Positions 49,191-60,480 of a DNA stretch of 64,000 bases are shown piece by piece (positions within the stretch are counted from its first letter, which is position 1; each line of letters opens with the position of its first letter). The position numbers and the translations under genes are program-made. The notes beneath the pieces were generated by a model, which was given only the letters and a program-made list of their open reading frames with translations, had not been told where the DNA came from and did no database searches. The stretch comes from Ciborinia camelliae. Taxonomy: Eukaryota; Ascomycota; Leotiomycetes; Helotiales; Sclerotiniaceae. Location of the stretch: assembly GCA_025890175.1 (NCBI GenBank), contig JANPYM010000001.1:1081187-1145186 (forward strand). The letters are read 5' to 3'.

Positions 49191-52100
49191 TGTGTCGTTG
49201 TTAGATTTCTAAGGCTATAAAAAAGAAAAAACTAAGATGCAAATTGACGAACGGGGCTGGGGATGTCACGGGGTATATACCCGGCGGATAAGGCAACTCA
49301 GATATTTCCTCATGGGACAGAGTAGGGATTTGGGTGGTTAGGGAACTGGGGATTATTTTTGATTTTGGGTTTAATTTTGATGCTGAGTATGGCTTCGGTT
49401 TCGATAAGGCAGTTTTGGTTTGGTGACATCTGTACTTCTACAAATATTTCGAAACGTAAACCAAAATAACGAAGTGGTAGCCAGGCTGGCAAACAGAGAT
49501 ATTGGAATACCGAGAGAGTGGTTTGGTACAATATTCATGAACGCTTTGTGTATTGAGGTAAGACTTTCCGGAATGGTACCCGTGGAAAGCAGCCTTTCAC
49601 CGGCGCAAGACTTTTGTTGGTATTTGTGTTAACATCGATATGTACTTGTGTATCTGTGTTGCGTTGCCGAGGGGTAAATGACCAGACGGCTGGGAACCGA
49701 GAATGCCGATGGGTGAATTTGTCACATGAGTTGCTTGATAGCATTGATGAAGATGCCCATGGAGAGATGTGGAAAAGGATTGAAGGATGTCGCATCTACC
49801 TTCATGTTTGGAGAAGTTGGCGGTTACAATGAGGGCGCTCGTTGTCATAACTACAAAGCAAAGTGCTATCTATGTAAACGAGTCTTCCATCTTTTGTAGT
49901 GGCTCAAACCATTGTCTGAAACACCTCCCAAGTATAAATGGAAAGGTATCCAACTATTTCAAGCCACATGGCCCGATGCATTCTCCAAAGTCAAGACATC
50001 AATTAAGACGGAAAAGAGTAGTTCATTGCAGTACTTTACTTTCTTTCCCTCTCATTAAACATGGGCAAGAAACTGTCTAGACTCTATAGCAGCCTGAATG
50101 GGTGGCCACAACTCATTCACTTTGACCCAAAGACAACCGAGTCCTTTGCACTTCCTCCCCGTTTCCAAATACCGTGCCAGATTTGCAACATCTCGGCACT
50201 TCTATTGCACTTCTATGCCAACCAATAGAAAACCCGTTAGCAGTTAACCGATCCTCATGATGTGCATATGCATCTGCATGCCTGTCCATTATCTGATTTC
50301 CTAGAACCAAGGCACCATTCACGTAGGTACTTGCCAACCTACTAGTTTTGATTTTATTCTTTGCAGCCGCCATATTCGCTCCTGACCGCTGCGCACCCAA
50401 AGTGCAATATGTACGTGATGCTAGACAGTGTCTCTTTTCTTATCTGATTTGATTAAAAAGAAATCATTACAGGATGGAAGAGTGGGGGCCAAGAACGGGG
50501 TCACACAGACATAAAATTGAAGGCAGATAGATGGGTGCATATGCAGATCAAGACGCTACTGGAAAGTTGATAGCGGGCGGCAAGGACTGAAAATGGAAAG
50601 ACGAGGAAGAGAAGGAAGGAAGGATGGATACGGTACCGATATGGATATGGATATGTGACAAGGGATGGGAATGCCTTTAGGATTCATTGGAATTAGGATA
50701 TGCGTTGTGGTTTTTTGATATTAGATTTTGGTATTTGGAGTGAGGAAGAAGTCAGAAGATCGAATTTGGGTGTGATGAAATAGAGTATTAAGACATTTAG
50801 ATTGATATCTTTTGAATCTTGAATCTTGAATCTTGATGTGTCTGGTGTGTGTGGGTGGGTGCTTAAGACATGTATCGGAGAGGCGGAGCTTAAGCTGACT
50901 CATGCACATAGAGTGTAACGCGAAAAACGCGTTCCTGCGCGTCTTCTTTTTCCTTGTATGCCCCTTTATTGGGAAATGATGAAGGCTGTGGGATGGCAAG
51001 GAACCAAAGGTGACGAATGAGATAAGACTTTGAATGCATGATGCACGACTTTTCAAGGATCTCAAAAAGTGTAAATAATAAATGAGACAGAGTAGCAGAG
51101 TAGCAGAGTAGCAGAGTAGCAGAGTAGCAGAGTAGCAGAGTAGCAGAGTAGCAGAGTAGAGTAATGTACAGAGTATAGAGTACGGAGTATGGATTTCTGT
51201 TGAGCAGGGAATAGAAAACGGTTCTATATGCGAGGATGCTTGCTTGAAGTGGAGAGGTTATGTGCAGACGATAGGAATTGATTGCATGTGTGAGGTACAT
51301 AGGTAGATTACGGTAATATGGAGTAGAGCAGAGTAGAGTAGAGTCAATACAGATAAGAAAAGGAGGGAAACTTTGTGAGGGGGGTTTCAAAATAATGATT
51401 TCACTCCAATTAACCCCTCACAACCTTCAAGTTAACAATTTCGGATACTGTTGTTGCAAGGGAGTCTTGAAGTTTTTGGATGTTTATATCAAAAGACTCA
51501 AGAGCGCTCATTTGAGGATCATGGGGTCAGAATTGAGAATTGAGAATTGAAATTTTGATATTTGAATCCCAAATCGACAAATTGAGATATGATCGAGAAG
51601 TAAAGGGCGTAATCATGATCATGAGACTAATACTTCAATTCTTAGCAAGACATTGAACTTTCCCTAGACGTCCTTGAGAAGAAAGGGAGGGAAACCTTCC
51701 TCCGTCAATGTGCTGTAAGGCTCATATAAACAAAATAGGTGTTGGATAGAAACTATTAAGCTAGGTAGAGCCAAGGAGTAGTAGGTAGTTGATTTGGGTT
51801 TTGTGTTAGCTGAAGACATATTAATTGTAGAAAGTTTGCACTCCAAGCTCTTCCCTTCTATCCAGTAGAAGTGATAATGAGAAATTCAGGAGAGGTTGTA
51901 GAACAGCGTGATGTTTATAAGGTAGCACGATAGAGTATTTGAGTCTTGAGTCGACTCGGGATAATGGCAAGGGGGTATGGCAAAGAGGAAAGGAAGTAGT
52001 ACTGTAACGGTGACTGCATGAAAGCGAGGAGGAATTGGAAAGTTGATTAGGTAGGTAGTTGATGAACGGGATAATAAAATAAGAGAGTACCTCTCACTGA

Positions 52101-52947
52101 AGATAGAAAAGAAGATGAATACGAGTAGAAAGGGAATGATTAATATATACGTAGGTAGGGAGGTAGATAGGGGGGTAGGTAGATAGGTAGGTAGGTAGGT
52201 AAACTAGGTATAATTATCGCTTCATCCAGGAACAATTGATCTGTATAGGCGGGAAGTATAGGTACTTGACCAAATATATATATATAAGATATATATTATA
52301 CCTATATACTATTCTCCTTCATCTTCATTTGCCGACCTGACCTGACCTTATTTCCATTATTTGATTGTTTTGTACTCTCACTGCCTGCTCTCAAGTAAAT
52401 GGTATCCCCGGTTAGACAAATCACGTCTCCATTTTATTAAAATCGTCTAATGCAGCCAGCATTGATCACACGTTCACAGATCCATAAATCCTTGGGCCCG
52501 TTAACCCCTGCAATAATTGAGCATTGCCCAAGCATTATTAACATTAACCCACCCCGTTTGACATTTTGGCCCTCTCGTTCATCCTTTCTTATCAAATAGC
52601 AACGGATCTGACAATAATACCCTCAACGACAACCACCTAATGGGAAATATCACAACAGTATCACGATCGCATACGAATGTTAGAACTTCTAACGATAGAA
52701 GGAAACCGTGCGAATCTTTTAATATAACTTTCAAGAGAAAAAGAAAGTATTCTAAGGCTCCGACGCTTTCCGGCGCATCATTACCTGGTATTAGGCATTT
52801 GTCGCAAGCATCACTTTGCTTTTTGCCTGCAGAATAAACAAACAACACTCCCTGCTGCCTACAACCTTCAATTTTCACCCCACGATAACTTCAAATCTCA
52901 CAAGAACACATTTTCAATACAAATCATAATACTATAATAGAGCAAAG
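49191..52947. other. 3.7-kb gene-poor, repeat-rich interval
   Basis: No gene is recognised. Features are an 8-bp GTAGCAGA array (51090-51160), a TTGAATC 9-bp repeat (50810-50835), GAGTA/GAGTAGA runs (51160-51345), TAGG/GGTA runs (52150-52210) and (TA)n at 52276-52300. An exact TACGGAGTA is at 51181-51189. Open frames at 49310-50400 and 50721-51390 are biased and without domains. Confidence 0.55.
51088..51158. repeat. 8-bp microsatellite (AGAGTAGC)n
   Basis: About nine perfect copies of AGAGTAGC followed by a degenerate AGAGTAGAGTA tail. On the minus strand it yields a spurious Leu-Leu-Cys-Tyr-Ser-Ala-Thr repeat ORF. Confidence 0.95.
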
Positions 52948-53826
52948 ATGTTATTACCGTCCGCATTTGCCTGTGGCGACTCTTCGCAATCACTTTCTCA
53001 ACTATCTCACAATCGCAGCCTCCTATTCGCATCACCACCTCTCTCACCAACCCCTTCATCTTCCACACCGACCATTAACAATATATTCCAATCATGTCGC
53101 GCTCTACAATCAATGCTCACAACACCAACACAATTACCGTCGCCACCTACACTTCATGCAGATATTCCTTCATCGCCTCCCATAACTAGAAACTCGCATA
53201 CGAGGCTAAGGTTGCGCATACCATCCACGGCGAAGAAAGTCGGACCAGAAATGGGTGATCGAAAGCGCATTACGAAGCGAAAGCAAAGGGAAGCTCCGCG
53301 AGGGATTAATAAGAGGAGGAGGGCGACGGATGGTGATGATGATGATGATGATATGAACTGTGAGAACCCGGATGATGTTTTGGAAGACGAGCATGAAGAT
53401 GATTCACTTCACGGACCCAGTACACCGAAACGCAGGCGGAGAATTGCACCCGAGATATTACCTTTGGGGTTGGAGAGGAGTGATTTCCATACTTTACGCT
53501 TGGCCGAGATGGAGACGCCTGGTGATGACGGAGTATTCGTCTTCAATGCTGGGAGTAGTTCACAGCGCATTAAGAGCGAAATACAAAGAGATGAGGAGGT
53601 CGAAAAAGACGGAGGGGAATGGTCAACGGAGGAAGATAGAATGTTAGTGGAGCTGGTGTTGGAGAAGCTCAAGTTAAGTAAGAGCGATTGGCAAGATTGC
53701 GCGCGGAGTTTAGGCAAGGATAGAGGGAGTGTGGGGAAGAGATGGAAGAGTCTCATGGGTGCCGGGGAGGTGGGGTTGAAGGGAAGGAGAAAGCCGAGGT
53801 CAAAGTTGCATACGACTTGGAGATAG
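52948..53826 (+). CDS. Single Myb/SANT-domain protein
   Basis: Intronless, 292 aa. Residues 1-90 are Ser/Pro-rich with SP sites. Residues 100-126 form a strongly basic stretch (KRITKRKQREAPRGINKRRR), likely a nuclear localisation signal, and an acidic DDDDDD patch follows. Another basic cluster TPKRRRRIAPEI is at 159-170. A C-terminal Myb-like repeat runs from about 224 to 270: EWSTEEDRMLVELV, SDWQDCARSLGKDRGSV and GKRWKSLM, with Trp225, Trp248 and Trp266 spaced as in a SANT/Myb three-helix unit. The protein ends in a basic tail. Predicted nuclear, DNA- or histone-binding; no target can be named. Confidence 0.82.
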   Translation: MLLPSAFACGDSSQSLSQLSHNRSLLFASPPLSPTPSSSTPTINNIFQSCRALQSMLTTPTQLPSPPTLHADIPSSPPITRNSHTRLRLRIPSTAKKVGPEMGDRKRITKRKQREAPRGINKRRRATDGDDDDDDMNCENPDDVLEDEHEDDSLHGPSTPKRRRRIAPEILPLGLERSDFHTLRLAEMETPGDDGVFVFNAGSSSQRIKSEIQRDEEVEKDGGEWSTEEDRMLVELVLEKLKLSKSDWQDCARSLGKDRGSVGKRWKSLMGAGEVGLKGRRKPRSKLHTTWR

Positions 53827-54610
53827 TTTTTCCTCTAGCTGCGGGCTTTTGGGGTGGGGTTCTGGTTATCTACTTGGAGTATTCATTTGAACTGCTTTCT
53901 GGAAGACACTTCATACATAATACAGGTGTGTTGGGATTTGTGAACGATATTAGCGATTTGGGATGGCATGTGTATCTAGGTATCTACCTATGAGCCTTTG
54001 TTTATTTTGGCGGGAGGCACTTTGAAAAAGGGGCTCAATCATAGTAGTTCTTTTGGTTTGTAATAAGGGGTTAGATTGGGCTGAATTGATTAACTAAGTG
54101 GTCTAATTGTTGTTGGCTATATTACCTAGCACTTTGTATATTATTATATACTACCCAAATAAAAATCTTTTGATACAGCAAGATGATAAATATTATCATT
54201 AACATCAATTGATCAGTCTCAACCTCGTTTAAATATCCCTCTTTCCATCCTATCTACATGAGATGAGAGAGAGATGTAAATGTAAAAATTGGATACCAAA
54301 GTTCAAACTTCTGGGCTAATCCATATCTACAGAAACTTCACATTATTCAAATCCTCACTCAGCCATCAGCTGAATTGGGAGCTCCTCATCTCACATCCAT
54401 CTCCCATCTTGTTCACCCCACATCTCCAAATGCCCCATATCTCATTAACGTTCTAATCCCTTTTCGATCATCTCATTTTTGGTTTCACGTCTGGATTATG
54501 AGTGGGGAGATTGGATGAGAATCTATTGTTCTATATATCTATCTCGTGTATTAATGGCGAGATGAAGTATATCTTGATGCTCATCTTGCAGCGACTAGAC
54601 TTCTCGAGAT
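53827..54610. other. Intergenic between convergent Myb and methyltransferase genes
   Basis: 3' flanks, AT-rich, with no recognised gene. Confidence 0.55.
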
Positions 54611-55894
54611 TCAAGTCTCAAGGGCTCTCTTGACAAAGATGATTGTGGTGCCACTTCCAGTCATCATACTCTCTTCTCCGCCCATGGCTTTTCTCACTTC
54701 TTCCATATGTACTTTCACAATGTCCTTTTTTGAAAAATGCGGGTTAGTATAAGATTTTGAGGAAAAAGTAAAACGGATGGAAGATGACAAATTCATCAAG
54801 ACAAAAGCTATGCTAACCTTTTCAGTGTTCGCCTCTTTCGGATGTGCCTCCCTCCATCTAGTAACCATACTGGCTGTCGAAAGCGCGCTTTCCGCTTGCT
54901 TCAGCGAGACTTCTCTCCCGCCACCGAAGAAATCGTTGGATTTTGGATCGGATAATACTCCATCACGGTCATAGTCAAGTTTTACGAATTGGGATTCGGG
55001 CAATATGGCGGAGGGGATGGGGTGGGGGATATTCCAAGGGAGAGGGAGGTCGTCATACATGCTGCGGGAGAGACGGTTGGGCAGAAGCTCGTAGGGGGCA
55101 AGGACCTCACGCTCGAAATGTAGGAAGATGCGAAGGAGTGCAGCGTGGTTGGGGTGGGAGGGGTGCGGGTAGTAGGATGCTTGAGGAGGTGGTTAGTGGG
55201 ATGTGACAAGATGTTGGGGAAAGAAAACATAGGGTGCTACCACGTGTCCATAAAGCTACCTGTAGTTTGTATTAGCAAGCTTTCACCTGAGTTTGGGGTA
55301 TGAAGTTCCAATGTGGAAAATGTGGGATTTTACTGGATATCATAAGAAGAAAGGTACTTGCCGTTCCACCAGGCTTCAATGCCTTCGCAACCTGTGCCCA
55401 GAATTTATCCATATCAAACCAATGAACCTATAATATTTCCACAGTCAGAAAATATTTCAACCATACCAACAAAAAAACATCATCGATCATACCGCCGTGG
55501 CAACAGTAATCAAATCCACACTCCCCTCCCGCACCTCTTCCAATCCCGCAAAGTCCTCTCCACTCGCAACTACCCATTGGATATTTTTCCCACCCTTCGT
55601 CTTCCCCCCTGTTTCTCTCGCAGCCTCGATCATAGCCGCGCCAGCATCACATCCTATGGCATCCTCAAAATAAGCTGCAATGTCACGAGTAGCATTACCC
55701 GGACCACATCCTAGATCAAGGACCAAATTAAATTGTCCACCTGTCTTCTCATGATGAGTGATTACTGTTTCGTAGAGTTTGGAGGGGTAGGCGAGACGGT
55801 GCTCGGCATAGATCTTGGCTTGTGCGGTGGTGTAGTTGCGAAATGTGGGGTCCGAGTTGGCGCCAAGGGTGGCATTGAGACTGGAGGCGGACAT
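54611..55894 (-). CDS. SAM-dependent methyltransferase (Tmt1/Crg1-like)
   Basis: Five exons on the minus strand, 55493..55894, 55362..55427, 55241..55259, 54818..55179 and 54611..54724, give 320 aa. Motifs: FRNYTTAQAKIYAEHRLAYP, the SAM-binding loop LVLDLGCGPGNATRDIA, acidic DAGAAMIEAA, SVDLITVATAVHWFD, and LKPGGTVALWTRAS. The C-terminal part RLSRSMYDDLPLPWNIP and WREAHPKE matches the yeast trans-aconitate methyltransferase / Crg1 group, which methylates small carboxylates or toxins. The product here is unknown. Two unusual splice features are needed to rebuild the motif PGGT-VALWTRA: a GC-AG intron (donor GCAAGT at 55361) and a 19-nt exon. The start MSASSLNATLG is chosen; 23 in-frame upstream codons look untranslated. 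Confidence 0.88.
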
Positions 55895-57782
55895 GGTGAA
55901 TGCTTGGTTTGTGGGGAGAAAAGCTTGTTTGTTAACGTAAAGAGTAAAGAAGAGATACTCCAAGAGTATTGATGGTAATTAGACTCTCCTATTGGACTTA
56001 TATATTATGTAGGCTAAGCGGATCAGGGCTTTAATGATGGGACCGGTGTCCGAACGAAAACTGGAAATGGAACTGGAAATGGAACTGGAAATGGAACTGG
56101 AAACGGAACAGGAAACGGGACAGGAAACGGGACAACACTTGAAAGCCTGTCTGGTCCACAAGCTTAAGGTTGAAGCACCAAATCTGCAATATTTGAGTGC
56201 GATGTGACAGGTATGTTTTGTTTTGTTTTGTTGTTCTACAGGACCATAATGTTACACTAGTAACCTTGATTGGCTCCTGCCTTTTCTGATCCCTAACCCA
56301 TTCATCCATCTTTATGCTGTCTCAGCCTTCTCTAAATCTTCTCGTTCTTATTCAAATTTCGGCATATTCATACATATGACACCATGTCAAGTAAATAACC
56401 ACTTGAAACTCCTCTCAATTCTCAATGCATGATAAAACGTCCCTTCGAAAGACGAATTCTCAAAGGTATACCACGATCTCAACAAACGCAGGCAGTGACG
56501 CACAGTTGCCAGCCACGAAGGATTGCTTTACCTGAGCCAGATGCAAACAAAGACACATGCATACATAGAAGCAAGAAGTATGGGGGGAGACGTTGGCTTT
56601 TAAACGTCATACTAATCAATGTAGAATAATGGGAATATCCAGTCTCATACCATGAAGCTGGCTGCGTGAAGTTGGGACAGGCTGAAAACAATTCCTCTGG
56701 TGCATAAGCTGTAGTTCGATGCTTGCACACAAATTTGGAGGGCTACATATAAAGCATAGAGAAGATGGAAGGTTGGAGCGGGGACTGAAATGATGAGATG
56801 ACGCACAAGAAATCTCAATTCTTAACATTTGGAATGCATGACCAGGATGTTTTGTGAAACTTTAAAAGGCGGTGTCAGGATAATCATGTGTGGTACAGGG
56901 GCTGTACTGCCAGCGTTGACTAGCTTCCGCGCTAGTGATTCAACATTTATATATATGATTCAACTCGACGAGTAGTTTTAGAAAAACAAGCTGAAATACG
57001 AGAAACAGTGTGAATACTAAAGTACTATTCGTCTTCATTATTCCCATGGTGATACCAACAGGCGGAAAACCAGCCTATCATTGTACTCAAATCTGGCTAT
57101 AGTGGTCCCAGTCTCGGTTTCACAAGTATATATCACGGCAATCACATGAAAAACATATCAAATTTGGTGTCAAATGACTTTTGTATTTTCCGAAAAGTAT
57201 CTAGAGAGAATCTATGGAGGAACTATGCTCAGTGGGCAGCAGTAGCAGTACTAGAGTACTACTTATTAGACCTTCTGGCTTCATTAATACCATGATTCTT
57301 CCCGAGTTGTATTTATGCTGCAACTTTCTCTGATGAAGTACAGTGCCCCTAAAGGCGACGCTGGTATGCATAACCAGATCGAAACACAAGAAGAGTAGGA
57401 AACATGAAGCTTTTTTTTGAAAATGAAAGGAAAGTAATGGCAAAGGAAAAGGTTATGAGCCGTGCATTCCACCACATAGTTCAGGCTTTTGTTGCCAGAA
57501 AAGCGGCGGGAATGGTTGGAGTGAAAGGCTAAATTGGAAACATGTTGGCGGCGTAATTTCAGAGATCAATGATGCCTGTATCGCAAGAGGACCACGTTCT
57601 GAAAGAAGAAGACTGAACGATGATGAAGATCGTAAGCCCGTTGCAAACCCTTTTGACGTGACCGAAAAAAAGTCTGAATGCAAGTTACCAACGCAAAGAG
57701 AAACCAATCTGATTGTATTTGAAAGGCCGGTAATGCGCAGGACGAGACCATCAATTAGCAACCAACAGCATGTGTAATCCGT
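55895..57782. other. Intergenic, no recognised gene
   Basis: A 12-bp repeat (GGAAATGGAACT and variants, about six copies) lies at 56062-56135. Other open frames are short and featureless. Confidence 0.5.
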
Positions 57783-59210
57783 TCAAATTCGGTTGTAAAT
57801 TGGCTCGTAGTCTCCGTCTCCGGCTTCAACATTCGGGTCTTGGAGATAATCCTGATGGTATTCATCCTGAAATAGAGTGGCACCATGCTCATAGCTGAGG
57901 TCAGATTTCTCGAATTCCATACCTGGGTGAGCTTGTTCAGAAGCCTGGCGATTCTTAGAGAGCCCATCGAGGATATGCCTTAAGGACTCGCTTGCATTTT
58001 CAGAGTCAATAGGAGTGGCAATCCTAGCATTTGTTTCTGATGTAGACTCATAGCGTTGCTCGGGAGCCTGCTGTTTCGCACTTCTTCGTGTTTGACGTCG
58101 AGTTGCCATTGGTCTAGGGGTAACCATTGGGCGAGACATGATGAATCGTGTACCGGATGTTGGCAAAGGGGTGCGATTATTATTCAAAGTCGAAATTGGC
58201 TGGGGTTGAGGATTGTACGGATTTTCAGTCTCCATAGTCTCGAGAATTAGCTTTCTTTCAAGGTTTCGCGCGTCTGCTTCTTTCTTCTCCTTGCGTTGCA
58301 TGGACGGAGGCAACTTTTGTATATACTCCAAATCTAACTCGTAATGAGCGTCGACCTCGTCAGCTGTGTATCGAGGAGGGGTCGTGCGTGAATTCTTCTT
58401 CGCCTTCTTTGCAGAAGCAGCCTTGCTTGGTCGAGCGCGAGACGGACGTGAAGGTGCTGCAGTGTTGACAGTCGTGATAACGTATGTCGCGGGAGCTATA
58501 GTCCGCATACCTGCCAATCTTTCAGAGGCCGTCAATGGTCTCGATGGGATCGCCTCGGACTTGGGTTTGGAGTACATATTCGATTTGAAATTATCGGTGG
58601 GCCGAGTGGTCGCATTAGGCTTTGTTTGTGGCTCCCATACCAATTGATCGAGTTGGGGGAAATGCCTCTTGTCCCTAGAGACTTTAGTCTCACAATCCAT
58701 ACAGAACTGTGTGTTACAGTCACAGCATCTCTGCATGACTTTCCCATCCTTCTTCTCCTGGGCAGTCCCAGCCTTCTTGTTGCAGATATCACACTTTGTG
58801 GTTCTGACAACAATTTGTTGAAAGTGGACATGTTTGCCTGGAGCAGGAGAGACCCAAACTCCATTCTTTGGCAGACTATCGAAATCCGGGACGTAGTGAC
58901 GCGATGGTGGAGGTGGAGACGGTGGTGCAACTGGAGTTGTGAAGATCATATTGGCACTAGTGTCAAACGTTACCTTCTTCGATGAAGATGAAGCCAGAAG
59001 CTCCTCTTCATCAGACTCTGCATTAGGGACATAGTTGTCATCATCACCAGATGCATCATCCCTAGTCAGAACAGAAGCATGAAGCTTGTTAGGAGGGGTA
59101 TAGTTATCCTCATCGTCAGATGTATCACCGTTCATCTGGGAAGCACGACGCTTGTTTGGACTTCTCTGGGGCATTTCGGGGTTGTCCTTCGGTCTCTGGA
59201 GGGACATCAT
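57783..59210 (-). CDS. Orphan Cys-cluster protein, unknown
   Basis: Intronless, 475 aa. The N-terminus has two acidic repeats, SDDEDNYTPPNKL and GDDDNYVPNAES. A Pro-rich segment leads to VWVSPAPGKHVHFQQIVVRT and a Cys cluster: C140-x2-C143, then RCCDCNTQFCMDC (C162, C163, C165, C170, C173). This looks like a small treble-clef or zinc-ribbon site. The rest is basic and low complexity, with SRPSRARPSKAASAKKAKKN and ATRRQTRRSAKQQ, and an acidic C-terminus (VEAGDGDYEPIYN). I recognise no named family; the pattern suggests a lineage-restricted nuclear protein. ATGs at 59210 and 59207 are equivalent starts. The upstream repeats at 59.8-60.5 kb are on the same strand and could supply leader exons. 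Confidence 0.75.
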   Translation of the reverse strand: MMSLQRPKDNPEMPQRSPNKRRASQMNGDTSDDEDNYTPPNKLHASVLTRDDASGDDDNYVPNAESDEEELLASSSSKKVTFDTSANMIFTTPVAPPSPPPPSRHYVPDFDSLPKNGVWVSPAPGKHVHFQQIVVRTTKCDICNKKAGTAQEKKDGKVMQRCCDCNTQFCMDCETKVSRDKRHFPQLDQLVWEPQTKPNATTRPTDNFKSNMYSKPKSEAIPSRPLTASERLAGMRTIAPATYVITTVNTAAPSRPSRARPSKAASAKKAKKNSRTTPPRYTADEVDAHYELDLEYIQKLPPSMQRKEKKEADARNLERKLILETMETENPYNPQPQPISTLNNNRTPLPTSGTRFIMSRPMVTPRPMATRRQTRRSAKQQAPEQRYESTSETNARIATPIDSENASESLRHILDGLSKNRQASEQAHPGMEFEKSDLSYEHGATLFQDEYHQDYLQDPNVEAGDGDYEPIYNRI

Positions 59211-59849
59211 GACCTATGTTCGTGGTTTAAGAGGGATCCGGTCGAAAATTGTGAGATGGTAGCGATCGATTGTGGAAATTTTGAAGGAGAAGGGGGTTAA
59301 ACTTTCCGAGGAACGGTGGAGGGTATTGGTTGCCTTCGTTGTCGACAACTATCTTGATTTGGACGATAGACTCCAGATAGCAGATTTTTGTGTTGACGAA
59401 TATCTGCAAAAAATGATTGAACTTCGGAGGAGACGAGGTGATAGATTATAATATGGAAGATTATCCGAGAAAACGACCCACTTTTAGATAGTAGTCTGCA
59501 GAAGATATCTGCGGATTTATGACTCTATCACCGGTAATGCACCAGCTGAGAACAGCAACCAAGCGACGATAACCCCCAGTCCCCAATTTTATCACCAAGA
59601 GTGATGTATGTTTGAGTGTTAGACAATCGACGATAGGCAAGTATGTTGGAGTTTGTCGATAAAAGGGGAGAATCTAGTAGCAAATGCAGTGACGAGAATG
59701 TTGTAGGTCCTAAAGATCTAAAAGTGTTGACAATGATATGTTAGTTTAGGTTGCCTTGAAAAGGCGAATTGCAAGGTAATAGAGGCATAATGGAAAGATA
59801 GGGTGGTGGTGTAATGTGATGCTAATTGCAAAGTGTATGAATAGTTGTT

Positions 59850-60480
59850 GCTTACCAAAACTTGAAACTGCTGGCTGAATAACAAGCGCGCAATCTTCTG
59901 AACCTAATCTGCTTTTTATGTTGTTAGATTTATAATAGGTAGAGGAAAATTGCGAGTTTGATCGAAGGGAAGAAGGGAGAATACTGGTGCTACAGCTCAA
60001 AGCTGTTCTGTTGGGATTAGCACTTACAAGTGATCTAACTCTGCTGGCAGAGCAACAAACGCGCAATATATGAGTCGTAGACCGCTTTATATGTTGTTAG
60101 ATTGGTAAAAGGAAGAAAGGAGTTGCGAGATATATATAGAAGGATGAAAGAGAATAGTGCTATAGATCAAGACTGCGGCATGGGATAAGATGGAGGTCGG
60201 TACTTACAAGGAATCTAACTCTGCTGGCAGAGTAGCAAACGTGCGACTTTAAAGACCTAAACCACTTTGTAAACTGTTAGCTTGCTAGTAGAAAGAGGTA
60301 GCCCGCGAGTTTGATATTAGAGAAGGAGAAAGAGAAAAAGTGCTGTAGATCGAGGTCGCTTTGTGAGTAAAGGCAGGGAAATACTTACGATGAATCTAAT
60401 TCTACTAGCAATACTGGGAGGCTTGCCCAGAAGCAGATCAAGTGTTCCGGAAACACTATTGATTCCAAACTGTAATCCTT
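59850..60480 (-). repeat. Four tandem exon-intron-like modules of ~175 bp
   Basis: On the minus strand four diverged units each end in a donor: GTAAGT after 60389, 60208 and 60028, and GTAAGC after 59856 (spacing 181, 180, 172 bp). Candidate exons are 60389..60469 (81 nt), 60208..60264 (57 nt), 60028..60084 (57 nt) and 59856..59911 (56 nt). Each of the last three is preceded by a CTAAC branch-like site and an AAAG acceptor after a pyrimidine-rich stretch. The 81- and 57-nt units are phase 0 and open; their ends read SIASRIRFI, CYSASRVRFL and CCSASRVRSL, and the 56-nt unit reads CYSASSFKF then a split TGA if spliced to ATCTTTAGG (59718). No start codon was found. Could be a coding gene, a non-coding transcript or leader exons of the neighbouring gene. 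Confidence 0.7.

Noticed and set aside
50890..51390. 166-aa minus-strand ORF with Leu-Cys-Tyr-Ser-Ala-Thr repeats
   Set aside because: Driven by the 8-bp microsatellite and flanking GAGTA runs.
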